A stretch of 64,000 bases of DNA from Onchocerca volvulus (lineage: Eukaryota; Nematoda; Chromadorea; Rhabditida; Onchocercidae): NCBI GenBank assembly GCA_000499405.2, contig HG738138.1, positions 11,587,208 through 11,651,207 on the forward strand, in the 5' to 3' direction. The translations under genes and the position numbers were made by a program. Within the stretch, counting starts at the first letter, position 1. Every line of letters begins with the position of its first letter. Shown one piece after another: positions 52,238-64,000 of this stretch. The notes beneath the pieces are model-generated. The model made no database searches and was not told the DNA's origin. It saw only the letters and a list, made by a program, of their open reading frames with translations.

Positions 52238-54138
52238 TTAAAATTATGATTTTGAAGAAGAAAAAGTATAGTTCTTGTATAAAGTTTTCTTTTTTTTATA
52301 TTATATGAACAGACCATAATGAAATGATTTTTACATAGAAGAGTGAACTTCCAAAAATCCAGTTAATTTATTACAAATATTTAATTTTACATTTTTGTTC
52401 TAAAAATTAAATATCAAATGAAAATTTTTTGTTAGATACAATGGTGAAATTCTTCAAAAGATTCCTAAATTTTAATATTTCAAAAGAAAAAAAAACTTTT
52501 TTCAAGTTCTGGAAATTCAAATAAATTTTACATCAAAGAAAAGTGAAGGGAAAATTCCAAATTTTATTTTCATCATATATTTCTTGCTTATTGCTTTCCA
52601 TATATTCAATACGATAATTTGAGAATTATAAGTGCTATCATACAATTGCAAACCTTTTATAGTTGATGAAATTTTGAATAAAGCTTTGGAAAATTAACCA
52701 AATAATTAAATAATATAAATGTAATTAGAAACTATTTGCTTATCACAGTTAGCATCGCTGAGTTATCAACAATTGTTGCTGATTACGTTTTGTATAAGTG
52801 AACATTTGCACTGGAAACAACTGTTTGAATCACGTATTAAGCCCTTTTCATATCGTAGTGAACAGTGTTCAATGATGGACAAATTTCTGGATTTACTATA
52901 CTATTGGCTCCGAAAACTTTAAGTTTTCGTTCTTTTTTCTGGGATTCGAAATCAATGAAAAAAAAAAAAAAAGCGGGTGAATAAATAGGTATGAACAAAA
53001 ATTTAGAAGAAGTTTGAATTTTTTTTTTTTTTTTTAAAGTAAAAATTTTCCATTTAGAGAATGAAATAGAAAAGAAAAAATCTTTCAAATGTTTTAAAAG
53101 TTTTAATCAAGTAGCAACCACTAACCATAGCAAATACGGTCACTTAGCACATATGTTTTTGGCAATAATGTATACAATAACACAAAAGCGCAACTGAAGT
53201 TCAACTGAAAAAATACTAGACGGCAAAAAACTAATGTATAAAATAATTTTGATGAGTAATTCATTAAACGATATCAACGCTTTTGTTCAACTAAATGTAA
53301 TCCAAAAAATGACATTTTTAAAGAAGCAACCAACAAAATAAACTCATCACAAAAATGGCTTAGAAGATAAAAATACCACGCAGTTTTTTCTCTGCAGGTT
53401 TCTGACTGCAGAGAAAAAAGCTGCACATGTGCTCTTTTGTTGCCAAATTGCACGTAATGCCCAACTCCTTCTGCCCTATGCTTTTTTGGAATGGTTCGCT
53501 CAGATAGGAAGAGGAGGATGTGGACGTTGGATAACCAATCGGACGATGCGCCTAAAATTTGTTTGTACTGTATATGAACCTCCTTTAAAAAATTTTTCCG
53601 TGTAACTTTTCAGTTTGATCAGATGATGTGTTTTACAGGGTTGTACATAATTTATAGCTGCTTCATCGGTACCGTTCGATCAAATCTTATCGAGGACAAT
53701 TAATCTTGTCTAAAATTGTTGCTAGAGCTTCTATAATCAAGAGAAATAGTGAAACGCAGTTGCTCTTGGTATCATGTTCTAAGATTCCATATTGGCTATT
53801 ATTATCTTACTCAAGGATATCGTATTTTCTGAATTGTTATTATGGTCATAGTTCTCATACTTTGCATAATAACGTTTTGGATTTCTTCAGCACTCTACTT
53901 ACCTTCAGAAGATGTTCTGTTGTTGAGTGCGGATAAGATTCGTGGCTGGAAGAATGAAAATGATAAGATGGAGTATTTTACGGCACTGTAATTTGAAGAA
54001 CCGGTCTAATTGGCTTTAATATTAAAGTTATTGGGCATTGAATTTTGAAATTTAATCTCAGCAGTTATTATGTTTTAAAAATTATTATGACTGAAAATTA
54101 TTTGATTGTAATTTTTTAAATTAAATTTGCCCTTAGAG
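52238..54138. other. Intergenic region with one hairpin
   Basis: AT-rich. A hairpin lies at 53380-53424 and a GC-richer patch at 53420-53560, but no supportable exons. The sequence before 54139 ends in a CCCTTAG acceptor, probably for trans-splicing of the next gene. Confidence 0.5.
53380..53424. repeat. Inverted repeat/hairpin
   Basis: TTTTTTCTCTGCAG and CTGCAGAGAAAAAA pair perfectly over 14 bp around an 8-base loop. After a one-base bulge, four more pairs (GCAG with CTGC) close the base. Confidence 0.75.
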
Positions 54139-55888
54139 ATGGGTGATTGGATTCACTGTAATGTATGCATTCGTATGCCATCTCAGGATAGTGAACAATA
54201 TCCATTTTATTTCACATCATGTGGTCACATCATTTGTGGTAAATGCTACGAAACAGGTCAGTCGATTTAGCCTTCTTTCACAATCCACGCGTTCTGGAAA
54301 AGTTTCCCAAAGTTTCTTAATTGCATTTTAGTTTCAGTATTTTCTGCAAATCATTCATTTTCAAAATCACTATGATGATTTCGATGGAATTTAAAAACTG
54401 ATTTGATATTTACTCTTTTTTTCGATATTTTTCTAAGTAATTTGACATTTTCAGCTCCTCAAGGTCATTGTATGCGATGTAACAAACAGGCTAATGCAGT
54501 GAAAATTAATCGAAATCTTCGGAGCGATTTGCAAATGTATTTTCGTAATCCAAAAGAATTGCTGGAACAATATGTCAAAAATTTGAATGCAGTTTTGGAT
54601 TTTCAAAGTAGCCATCGTCAGCACTTACAAAAAGCAAGGCAGGAACAGGCAGGTAGTTCACATGAATTATTAATAAACTTGCAGAAATCGGTACTCATCA
54701 AAATTACTAGTAAATAGGAATTTACAAACGGTGCAATTGATTGTCGATGTTATAGCAAAAGAAAGCAATGAAATATGTAATGTCGGCACAGCTCGCAATG
54801 AAGCAGAAGACCGAAAGGGAAAGGTTGGTGAAATTCACCGATTAGTAAGTAAAGCACAAATATGCAGTTTGTTATGATTCTTGAATAATTTTTCAGGAAA
54901 GCTTTGGCTGAAAAAGATTCAGTAATAAGAGAAATTGAAAAGCTTCGACATCATGCTCAAAAACTGGAACAGATGTACGTGTACTGGTTTTCATTGCTCA
55001 TTATTTTTCAATTTCATGGCTATTCCGAGTAAGAGAGAAACTTTTTAATTGCAAATTTAACTTCATAGAGAAAAAATGGAAGAGATTAAAATAATTTAAT
55101 ATATTGTTTGTTTAAAATTCTATTTATCTCGTTTTGGAAAATCGAATTCAATGTCTTTCAGGTTGGCTAGCAACTCTGTTTCGCGTAATAGTTTACAAAG
55201 TCCTCATTCGGTTGGACGAAGTAATAAGTTAATCTACTTTTCTTAAGCCATATGTTTGATAAATAAACAGTTGAAAGTCTTGAAATGGCGTTTTTATATT
55301 TTCTCATAAAATTGATAGGAATAATTTGAATTCATAACAAAATCGTAGTGCAGATGATTATTACGGAGTGTTAGTTTTGATAGTTCTTTATCGTATATCC
55401 TAAATCCTGAAACATTCCTGTAGAATTTTTTTTTCCTCAGGAGATAGTATAGCTTCGATAGAAAGAAGTGGTGGAAGTTCTTCGGGAGGTTTTGCGACCA
55501 GTACTCCCATCAGCGACTGCTTGGAAACGGTACTTACCAAAGATTTTCCTTATTTAAGAATGCTTACATAAATCTCTTCTATAACATTTCTTTGAGTATG
55601 TTCAAATTTAGTCAGTCTTTACTCTTCAGTTTAAGCTAAAATATGATATCATAATTTTTTCTCAAAGTTATGTAACTTTTACATAATACTCGCTTACTAC
55701 GTGTTCTGGCTTATAATAATTCTTGTGACTTTCAGGATGGGTTTAAGCTAACTGGAGGAAATCGTTCACTTAGTCGCGTAGCTGCTGCCTTTTCTCGTAG
55801 TGGTATAGAACCAAGTCCTATTGCATTATCTGCTGCCGCCATTTCAACACCTGATATGCTGGGCTTAAGAAAACGCTCAGAAAAGTAA
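54139..55888 (+). CDS. Zip3/RNF212/ZHP-family RING protein
   Basis: RING protein expected to act as a SUMO or ubiquitin ligase on the synaptonemal complex, promoting meiotic crossover designation (family: yeast Zip3, C. elegans ZHP-1 to -4, human RNF212/HEI10). Exons: 54139-54256, 54455-54690, 54756-54823, 54897-54974, 55162-55220, 55441-55529, 55736-55888; phases agree, 266 residues. The N-terminal RING is C7-x2-C10-x17-C28-x-H30-x2-C33-x2-C36-x8-C45-x2-C48, directly at the start (MGDWIHCNVC), as in this family. A coiled coil follows at about 75-165 (KKAMKYVMSAQLAMKQKTER, then AEKDSVIREIEKL). The tail is Ser-rich (SIERSGGSSSGG) and basic at the end. The donor after residue 118 could also be an upstream GC donor. 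AATAAA lies 47 bases after the stop (55935). Which ZHP paralog it is cannot be told. Confidence 0.85.
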
Positions 55889-57959
55889 ACTGATTTCCTG
55901 TTTAAAGCACTTAACAGACGGCATCAATTATTGGAATAAATTAAAAATTTTCAGCATCAATCTGCAGCACGAGAAATCATGAGCTAGAAAGATATTTAAA
56001 ATATGCCTAGCAATTTTTGGTTTGGCTGATTGATTATTAGTTACGTACTACTTTTCTTATGCATAACTCGTTGAGGTTTTGAATGATTTTTGTAGAATAA
56101 ATCAACTTCAGATTCGATAAAAACTGGTTGAATGGAAACGGAACAACACCGAATCACATATTTTCGTAGATAGAATGTTGTGAGCCCAATTTTCTGAATG
56201 CAGTATCTAGTTCATGGCATTAGTTTTGAATTAAAAGTAAATTGTGATTTTTGTATTTCGTCATTTATTCAATAATCATTTTACGATGCCTATCAATTGT
56301 AACTAAAATATGTTCGCAATGTTAATTTGCCAACTGTTATCTTGCGAACGGAACATTGAGCGTATTATATTTTCCAAGTATACTTGCAACTGTATTAACA
56401 GCTTGTATCATTTTTTGATCATGATTGAATATTTCTGATAATAATATCCTTCTGTTAGATCTCTTCTATAACATTTCGTGTATTTGAAGTCTTGAAACAT
56501 AGAAGCAAACGACCGAAATTTGAAAAATTATTGATACTGTCGAGAAAATATTTCAATTTATTATATTCGGAAGGCTTGGCTTCTCTCTCAATTTTTATCT
56601 TTTAATTTTAGTGCTGAGTATTTTCACTTAATTTTAACTAGTAACATTTTTGCTCATTAATAAATTGGTTGTGAAATTGATCTATTAAAATGCTAGTCAT
56701 TGCAGGTTTATAGTAATTCTGGCGAACCAATCGTTGAAGATAGCATGATTTATCATATGCGATGAATCAAAAACGCTTTATCATCATCAGGGTTTATTTC
56801 TTGGTATCACTCAATTAGTGATTTGAAATTTTTTTCAGGTCTTCATAGATTGGAATTCATCTGAAAGATCGAAAAAATTTCTATGAAATATAAATATGTT
56901 TCGAGCTAATATTGAAACTCTTTTTTACAAGCTAATATTGAAATAAATGCAGTTATTATTGATGTATTTCAAATTAAGTTCCTTATTTTTGTGGAAAAAA
57001 AAAAAGGATTTGACAAACACATTTTGAAATCACGTGAAGTCATTTTTCTTTCATCCTTAAAATCATAATATATTTATTTCCAGAAGAAGATATAAAAATA
57101 AGCAAAAGCTTTCTAGCTTTCTTCACCATCTCGTTTATTTTTTTTCAAATTGTATACATATAAAATAGAAGGATTTTATCGTTCCCGAGATTTTCTGTTG
57201 TATAAATTAAAATTGATAGAGCAGTTTAAATTTGTGCAGAATGAAATTACATCAGAATAAATTACTAAACTGAATTTAACTTCTTGCGTTGAAATAGTGA
57301 TTCTATTTCAATTAAAGAAAAAAAAATGATAATGAAATAAGGAATTATTGCAGCATTATTACTTCAATTTAATTTTTTGGAGAGTTTTCTCACTTTTCTA
57401 GTCTCGGGATTTCATTTTTTCAGAACTTGAGTTATCTAGAAATACTCCAGTAGCGATATATCATCTGCAGAGAGAAAATGATAAGCATGTTATGCTGCTT
57501 TTTTCTTTGTACCAATCAAATAAGCTTGGGCGTTATTTCTTGGATTATAAAGAATGATAGTAGCCCCAGAATAAGAAGCAAGTCTAAATATTTGTTAGAG
57601 ACTATATCAGCGGACTTTCTAGGACAGTCTTCAAAATGCATAGATAAGTCTCATCTATGCATTGCTTCGGTATCAAGATTTTATTTGCAAGAATTCTACA
57701 TTTTATATCACCTGACTTCATTTGATTTTCATCTTATTTTAGTTGCAAACATTTTTATCAAAAACTTTCGTCTCAAAATTTTACGTTTATCATAATGTTT
57801 ATAACAATAGAATAACAAAAAAATACCGTAAAAAAGCAGAAGAAATTTGTAAACTAGACAGATGAAGATGCATCTACGATGTTAAATCATTAATGCTACT
57901 GATAAAAGAATAGTTAAGATATGTTATGATTAAGATACAAAGGAATACAACTTTTTTAT
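55889..57959. other. 3' UTR and intergenic sequence
   Basis: AT-rich sequence following the ZHP-like gene, with no exon I can support. The open frame at 57478-57795 lacks motifs and splice partners. Confidence 0.5.
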
Positions 57960-58075
57960 TCATAAAGAATCCAGAAAAGTTTGCCCATCTGGATAGAATA
58001 CAATGCCTTTATGGTCGTCCCCTGATACCGACGACTGTGAAATAGCTGTGCAACCTATTACTCTTCTAGTTTTGT
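57960..58075 (-). CDS. Probable terminal exon of a minus-strand gene, product unknown
   Basis: The minus strand has a good acceptor (TTTTTTCAG) followed by 38 codons of balanced composition, including RRVIGCTAISQSSVSGDD and GIVFYPDGQTFLDSL, then TGA. AATAAA overlaps the stop codon, which would make a very short 3' UTR. The exon begins one base into a codon, so the preceding exon must end in the same phase. The 62713-62969 exon does, so this may be an alternative last exon of that gene; it could equally belong to a separate gene whose other exons I did not find. Confidence 0.4.
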
Positions 58076-61000
58076 CTGAAAAAAGGCAATAAAATGCATA
58101 TAAATATTTTAAATCTCATTCAAAAGAATTCCATTGTCGCAATTGTATTACCATACTGCCATTCTTATTACTATATTAATATCAATGTATACTAATCATT
58201 AGTTAAACATGTTTTCTAGTAAAAAATAATTGATAAATAAGTAAATAAATAATTGAACAATGAAGAAATGAAAAAATAAATCTTGGAGAAAGAACTTAAA
58301 ATGGATAAGATTAGGTTAATAGCACCGTCCCGATGTAGTGTAACTTGGTTTGATAATTGCAGAAATAATTGGGAATAACCTGTAGCTTTGTCATCAATTA
58401 TTGGTATCATCAACTAATTGCAAGGTAAAGTGCGGGACATTAATGACCATCTTATAGTTGAACAAATGATTTCTCTTCATAAAAAAACTGATAAAAACGC
58501 AGTATCAATGATTATTTTCTACAGATTAGATCATTTTGAATGAAGATTTAAATTTTAATTGAAAATTTTGATTTCAATATGAAAAGTCGATAAAATTTTG
58601 CAAATAGTGAATGAATAACAAAACATCAAAGCAGTAATTTAAAAATTGCCGCGCAACAGTAAAAGAATGATGTGAAAATAAAACTGTAAACAAAGACGAG
58701 GGATATTTATATTTCATATTAATATTTCAAAAAAATATTTGTATTTCAAAAAAAGCCTTTCATAAACTTTCAGTAGCAAAATAACAAACAGGAAATTTTC
58801 AAAAAATGTGAAAGAAACTCAAGAAAAAGATTAAAATGAAGATGATGTTGATCGTGCACTTAAAAAAGAAGATGGTAGCTGGACTTATTTCGCATCAGAC
58901 ATTGCCTATCATTTTGATAAGATAACAATATAGCGATCGAATTCTTCGTTCTTAACATAAAATTTGCTGAAATTTTTGGCTCAATTTTTTCTTGAAGTAA
59001 TTCAATTGATACCTTTATAATGCAACAGTTGCTAAACTTGCAAAATACAGTTTTTTTTTTCATTAAAACGAAAAAACTATTTAATTCTTATTTAGAAATT
59101 TCAAATTTAAATGTAAATGCATCCCACGTATAAACAATCACATAGCCTGCTGTTAGATGCCAGTGAAATGTGTTATCATTTCCAATTTTTTTAAACGGGA
59201 TTTCAACAAATTTAATTCTTACTTTTGATCTTTAAGCTTTCTGATTTTCAAGTCCAGAAGCTTACCTTGATTCCAAAATATTTCATTGTATTACGAATTC
59301 TACTGCATAAGCAAGAAAATTTCAGGTTAAGTAGCTGATTAATGAAAGTAAATATAGAGTTTGGAAACTTTCTGGAAAACTTCATATGTTCCACATAACG
59401 TATTCTGATTACCAAATTTCAAGAACTAAATAGTCACATTTTAGAAACATTATCTAAAGATTACTTTTAGTGAACTTCGTACTAGGTTTGCGTGATCAGT
59501 TGGAACTATGTGTAAGAAGCCTAATATGGATTACGCTGCTAAATGTCAGCGAGTTCCGATGAGGGAGAGGGTAATCATTTGAAAATTTTCATTCAGAAAT
59601 TTGAAATTTTGGATGCATTCAAAAATACGTTGTCCCATTAATCGAAAGCTGCAACTGTTCCGTAAGCTTATATTGAAAGTTGGAAGTTGTTAGGAGGGAC
59701 TGAATGGTATTTTTCACGGGAGACGAGAAATATGCTAATTGCATTGTCTGGAAATTATTTTATAAATGTATGCGATATTTCAGACAATCCCGCTACAAAT
59801 AGCGAGGATATCAAGTCTAAAGTTAATACCATCAGCAAGACTTCCGAACTGGGTAAAGTACTTTGGTGATTTATAATTCGCTCCAGAGTGCCCATCAGTT
59901 GAATAAATTGTTACTGATTATATTGACAAAATTTTTGCATTATAGAAAATTTTTTGATAAAAATGTACAGCTATTGGTACATCGATCAATTTTGAAAATA
60001 ATGACGATAATAACAATGCTATCAGGAATGTTTCGTTGGTGAGAAGGTACTAATAATCCGAAAGAATGAATTAGTTGCCGGAGGGAGTAGTGGTTTGTTA
60101 TCTTTGCATACTTTATGGTGTATCAACTATTTTAATTCCAATCATCATTGACAATCACAGTTAAAACACGAAAAATTGAGACATATTCTTCGTCCGCATA
60201 TATCCAGGAAAAAAAAAAACATGAGTGTTTAGTCGGTTCTTTGGAACAGTAGATCTTTAGCAATCAGAAAATGATCAACACAAAAAATTTTCGATAACAT
60301 AGGCATAAAATTTAAACACTAATCCGAATTTTCGTTCCGAAAGTTTTGTCTGATTTATTTGAATGAATAAAACAGATACCTAGAAATTGTTCTTTTCTCA
60401 ATAGTATTATATTTTCAGGCAAAAAAAAAAAAAAAAAATCTAAAATTCCAACAAATGGCAATGAAATCAAGAACAATTTTACTAGAAAGTACTCTCTCTG
60501 CCTCGTAGATTGTAAAGATTTTCCTTACATAATCGATTTGTTAGAAAACTTTCCTTCTAAAAAAAAATAATCGAAATAAGCACAACATAAAAGCAACAAA
60601 AGAAAACCCAAAAAAATAAAAACATGGTGAAACAAAAACCAACACACATGCATCAATATATTAAAACGAAAACGAAGATAAGTCTGCGAGAAAAAACAAC
60701 CCAAGAATAAATAAAAATCAATTATATCAAGAAATAAACTAGAAGTCAAACAACAAAAAATAATACACAAAATAAACCACTTCAATCATGATTGTCTTCT
60801 TTTCAATCTATACTTTTACATATTTATCTTTCCATCATTTATGCCTATGAAATATTTCTGTTGTCTTTGCAGCTTAATGAAAATCTTTTACTTATTTTGA
60901 CAAAAAGGAGATGAATGCAATTCCATAAAAAATGCGTGAACAAATGTTACATTTGATGAATATCTCTGGTGGACGAGTGAAAGAAACTTAAATAAAAGGA

Positions 61001-61691
61001 TTGCCAAGGGCATGAAAATTATTGAACTTACACCGTTAATTTTGCTATTTAAACTTCGTTTTTTTGTATTTTTCCAGTTCTTAAACGTATTTTGTTTTTG
61101 TAATCTTATTGAAATTATTGGAATTCAATATTCGAGATTGCCCAAAATACTGGATGAAAGTAGACAGAAGTAAAATGCGCAAGGACTGTTATTACTAATT
61201 AACACATATTTGGTTTAACAGTTTGTTAGGTTGATATCTCGAAATCTATAATGCTCGGTTATTAACCCTGAAATACAAAGAAAAGTGAACAGAATGATTC
61301 TTATGACCTTCCCATCCTTTCCACACTTTACATGATCGACTTTTCATGTATGCTTTTACATTTTTTTCTTTTTCTTTTTTGAATATGTTGCTAAAAGTTG
61401 TTGCAAAAAACATTCAAATGCGAAGTTTTTTGATCTTGGTGCATATTTTGTTGAAATTTCATTATTCTACATACATGCTATGAAAATTAATTAACAAAAA
61501 TTGCGAATTTAAAGTCGGAGATACCAATAACTTGAAACATAACCTATTTTATGGATTCTGGAAGCTATACATAAGGCTGTTAAAGTAAGGGAAGGCAACA
61601 AAGAAATTGAAAAGAATGGTAGTTTAAAAAAAAAAAAATCTTTTCTAGAAAATTAAGTTCTTCCAAAGATTCTTTCAGTAGACATTAAAAT
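58076..61691. other. Intron or intergenic sequence
   Basis: AT-rich. A short + strand frame at 59687-59869 and sequence at 59480-59570 look slightly coding-like but have no motif or splice partner. Otherwise I see nothing here. Confidence 0.4.
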
Positions 61692-63572
61692 TCATGGCAT
61701 CGATTTGCTCGATGTCCCGTTCTCTTCATTCGTTGTCACCACCTGAAAAAAAAAAAAAAAAAAAAGACTATTCTTTGTTGAATTTCTCTTCAAAGTTCAG
61801 TTTTATTTTCAAAAATTTGGTGTCAATAGTTTCAACATTACCAACCATAGGCCAGATGTAATGTCTTGCTCGCCTGATAAAAAATCTATGAAGCAAGACA
61901 TAAATTATGGATTCCTTTGTTCCTTCCTTTGTCAAGGAAATTTTAAATTGCCCGATATTTTTTGTTAATGTATATTTGAATTTAAAAATTTGTTAATAGC
62001 TTTCATAAATCCATTTTTTTTAGTTTCTTTTATTATTCTTGGATTCAGTTTATTGATGTATATTTTCCAAAATTATTTTTAGGAAAGAGGGAATTTAGGA
62101 TGCAGCTGACATCAGACCAATAGGCTCCACAGACCGAACTTAGCATTTTCTTGACCTTTTTTCTTATGTCGATATTTGAGACTAAAGTAAGAGAAAAGTT
62201 ATTATCGGTTGGCTGCAATGTATGAACTATCTGAGATAAACTCAGAAAACTAAAGTATTTTGTTTCTAACCTTCATATGCTTCTTTGATCTTATTTGTAT
62301 GGTTAACTAGAAAAGCATGAAGGAGCAATAAAAGATCACCATTATGAAATCGCTTTGAAAAATAATTCTTGCTACAAATTTTTAATGAATATTATTCATA
62401 TTATTTCGTTTGCACGTCTCCGTCTTTTATTTATTTTTATCAAAGACATTCTCAAAAAAAGGCGAAAATTCATTGAACTTACGAGATTTGACACAATCGT
62501 TTCTGGAATCCAACTTTTCTCCATTCTACTTTGACCTAATAATGATTTAAGCACTGAAAAACAAGACAGAAATTAGTTCTACTACAACTTTAGTGCTATC
62601 TATAAATATTAGCGAAGAATAAAGTTTCACATTTTACTGAAGAGAAAGAAGTTGAATGAAATATGCTAATATCTGACAGAAACATAATACTGGAAGTGAC
62701 TAAACAACAAACTTCTAAGTCTATGGCTATCTTGTTCATCATCAGCTTCATTTGAAGCGTCGAGATTGTTGCCACCCATCTCTTCTTTCACAGAAGCGGA
62801 ATATTTCGCTTCTTTGGATGAAGTTTGCAAGTGAGAAGGTTCAGTTGGTGAAGCCGCATCCGGGGAGCCATTAAGATCACCACGACACGGAACCATGTAA
62901 GCACACCCTCCAGAATGATCTGAATTAGATGCATCCGATTTCGATTTCAAATTCTTCCATTTCTTCTTCCTGCAATGACTACCTCACATATCAATAGATT
63001 GAAGCGTTTCTATTATAATGATGATATAATTATATTATCTGATGATGATCAAGAATGTATCCTAAGAGTTTCAATAACTTTGCAGGTCATCGGTGCTACG
63101 TGGAACAACAAAATTCTGCTTCTCATGACTTAGCCCAAATCTTCCGGAATGCTGTATATCTAAAACGATGGTCAAAAATTTACCATGTTCCAATAAATAA
63201 ATAATTTGAAAAAAAAAAAGCAAAAGTAATCAAAAAATAATTCAGTATTAATTTTGTAAATTTTAAAAGAATTCTTCAACACCATTAGATATTCCATCCA
63301 TTCTTTTACCTACTGACTTTTAAATTTATAACATCCATTTAAAGCGTACGCCAAAAGGTACTTTTTCGTATTTATTAGCTTTTTAGTTTTCACTCCACTC
63401 AAAAAAAGAAAATTTCCCGTATTTTGCTTCTTTATCGAGAATTTTTGTTTAATAATTGACCAAATCAGATATAATTCTTCCACTTTTTAGTTACAAAAAC
63501 AGATTTTAAAAAAGTGTATCAAACGACTTACTTTTTCCGAACATTATAATCAGACACCAGTGCATCATACTG
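61692..63572 (-). CDS. C-terminal exons of an unrecognised minus-strand gene (5' partial)
   Basis: Exons in transcription order: 63532-63572, 62713-62969, 62483-62553, 61692-61742, joined in consistent phase to give 139 residues and a stop. The sequence begins QYDALVSDYNVRKKKKKWKN (a basic, possibly nuclear-localisation stretch). It continues through a Ser/Asp/Glu-rich segment with GGCAYMVPCRGDLNGSPDAA and NNLDASNEADDEQDSHRLR, then LKSLLGQSRMEKSWIPETIV, and ends VVTTNEENGTSSKSMP. The composition suggests an intrinsically disordered tail of a nuclear or regulatory protein. Upstream exons must lie in the last 430 bases or beyond the window; I could not identify the next one. The product is unknown. 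Confidence 0.55.
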
Positions 63573-64000
63573 CTAAAATTGATGCAATTTCAAATGTATC
63601 TTAAAAATTATTATAAATAAATAGTATATTTATTATGCCGGCTATAATCACCTTATGCATAAATGACCAAACCTATTTCGATTAAAGTGTCCGAAAAGAG
63701 TAAAAGTGGAAGATTCATGTCGTCAGATTTGCTGAGGAAAAGTTAAACTTAGGTTATAGAACACGTTACAACGTAATGATAAAGCATTTCAGGGTAGTTA
63801 AAATGGCTAAATTAAGTATAACGACCATTAACTGCTTATTCTCGATATTAGTATGACATTAACAAATAATCAGATACAGTTATTATGGAAAACAAGAAAT
63901 AAAGCATGAAATATGTGAAACTAAAATAGGATGGATTTAACATCATTTCCAGCTGGAAAGAATCTATTTTTCGTAACAGTATACAAGCACTACCATCACT
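63573..64000. other. Right-edge sequence, no exon assigned
   Basis: Probably an intron of the minus-strand gene. A minus-strand frame is open from the window edge into about 63900, and another short one lies near 63670-63730, but neither could be joined in phase. Confidence 0.4.

Noticed and set aside
57478..57795. 105-codon + strand frame
   Set aside because: No motif, no splice signals that link it to others, and no similarity I recognise.
63080..63145. Minus-strand candidate exon reading HSGRFGLSHEKQNFVV
   Set aside because: Its only open frame does not fit the phase between the flanking exons, which join each other perfectly. It could be an unused or poison exon.
1..64000. tRNA, rRNA, CRISPR or autonomous transposase
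   Set aside because: I looked for tRNA box motifs, direct-repeat arrays and transposase or reverse-transcriptase motifs and saw none that I could support.

Overview
The window is AT-rich eukaryotic DNA. Coding sequence is cut into many short exons by introns that mostly start GTAAG/GTATG-like and end TTTTAG or TTTCAG, with long A and T homopolymers and no bacterial operon layout. This style, and the encoded proteins (a C1-containing RGS-RhoGEF, a UCP4-type carrier and a ZHP-type RING protein whose closest relatives I know are from Caenorhabditis), point to a nematode, most likely a parasitic spirurid/filarial species. The species is an inference; no database search was possible.

Layout from left to right. 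887-9061 (+): 3' part of an RGS-C1-DH-PH Rho guanine-nucleotide exchange factor (rhgf-1/LARG type). 9062-20888: an 11.8 kb gene-poor stretch with a polypyrimidine tract, microsatellites and homopolymers. 20889-26554 (+): complete Dok-family PH-PTB adaptor, with a degraded bacterial-looking coding relic in its first intron. 26555-31073: intergenic region holding a tandem repeat, one copy of a 130-bp duplicated segment, a frameshifted acidic pseudogene and an orphan minus-strand reading frame. 31074-33401 (+): mitochondrial carrier of the UCP4 type, followed by a strong 24-bp hairpin in the probable 3' UTR. 35323-40334 (+): exocyst subunit SEC15/EXOC6 in 19 exons. 41718-45551 (+): secreted protein with a Cys-rich lustrin-like module and a PEBP-like domain; intron 5 holds the second copy of the 130-bp segment in opposite orientation. 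45552-51200: repeat-rich, strongly A-biased region with inverted repeats. 51201-52237 (-): probable Cys-rich multi-exon gene, frame unresolved. 54139-55888 (+): Zip3/RNF212/ZHP-family RING protein of meiotic crossover control. 57960-63572 (-): C-terminal exons of one or two unrecognised genes, one running off the right edge.

The recognised genes do not form a pathway. They cover Rho signalling, tyrosine-kinase adaptor signalling, mitochondrial transport, exocytosis, secretion and meiosis. Intergenic distances (1-12 kb) argue against polycistronic operons. Several starts follow closely on a TTTTAG/TTGCAG-like acceptor, as expected for spliced-leader trans-splicing.

I found no clear new biological system. 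The best leads are the near-identical 130-bp pair, the ucp-4 3' hairpin, a three-arm inverted/direct repeat at 46815-46913 and the bacterial-like relic in the Dok gene intron. All exon boundaries were read by eye from splice signals and reading-frame phase, and each needs transcript support.
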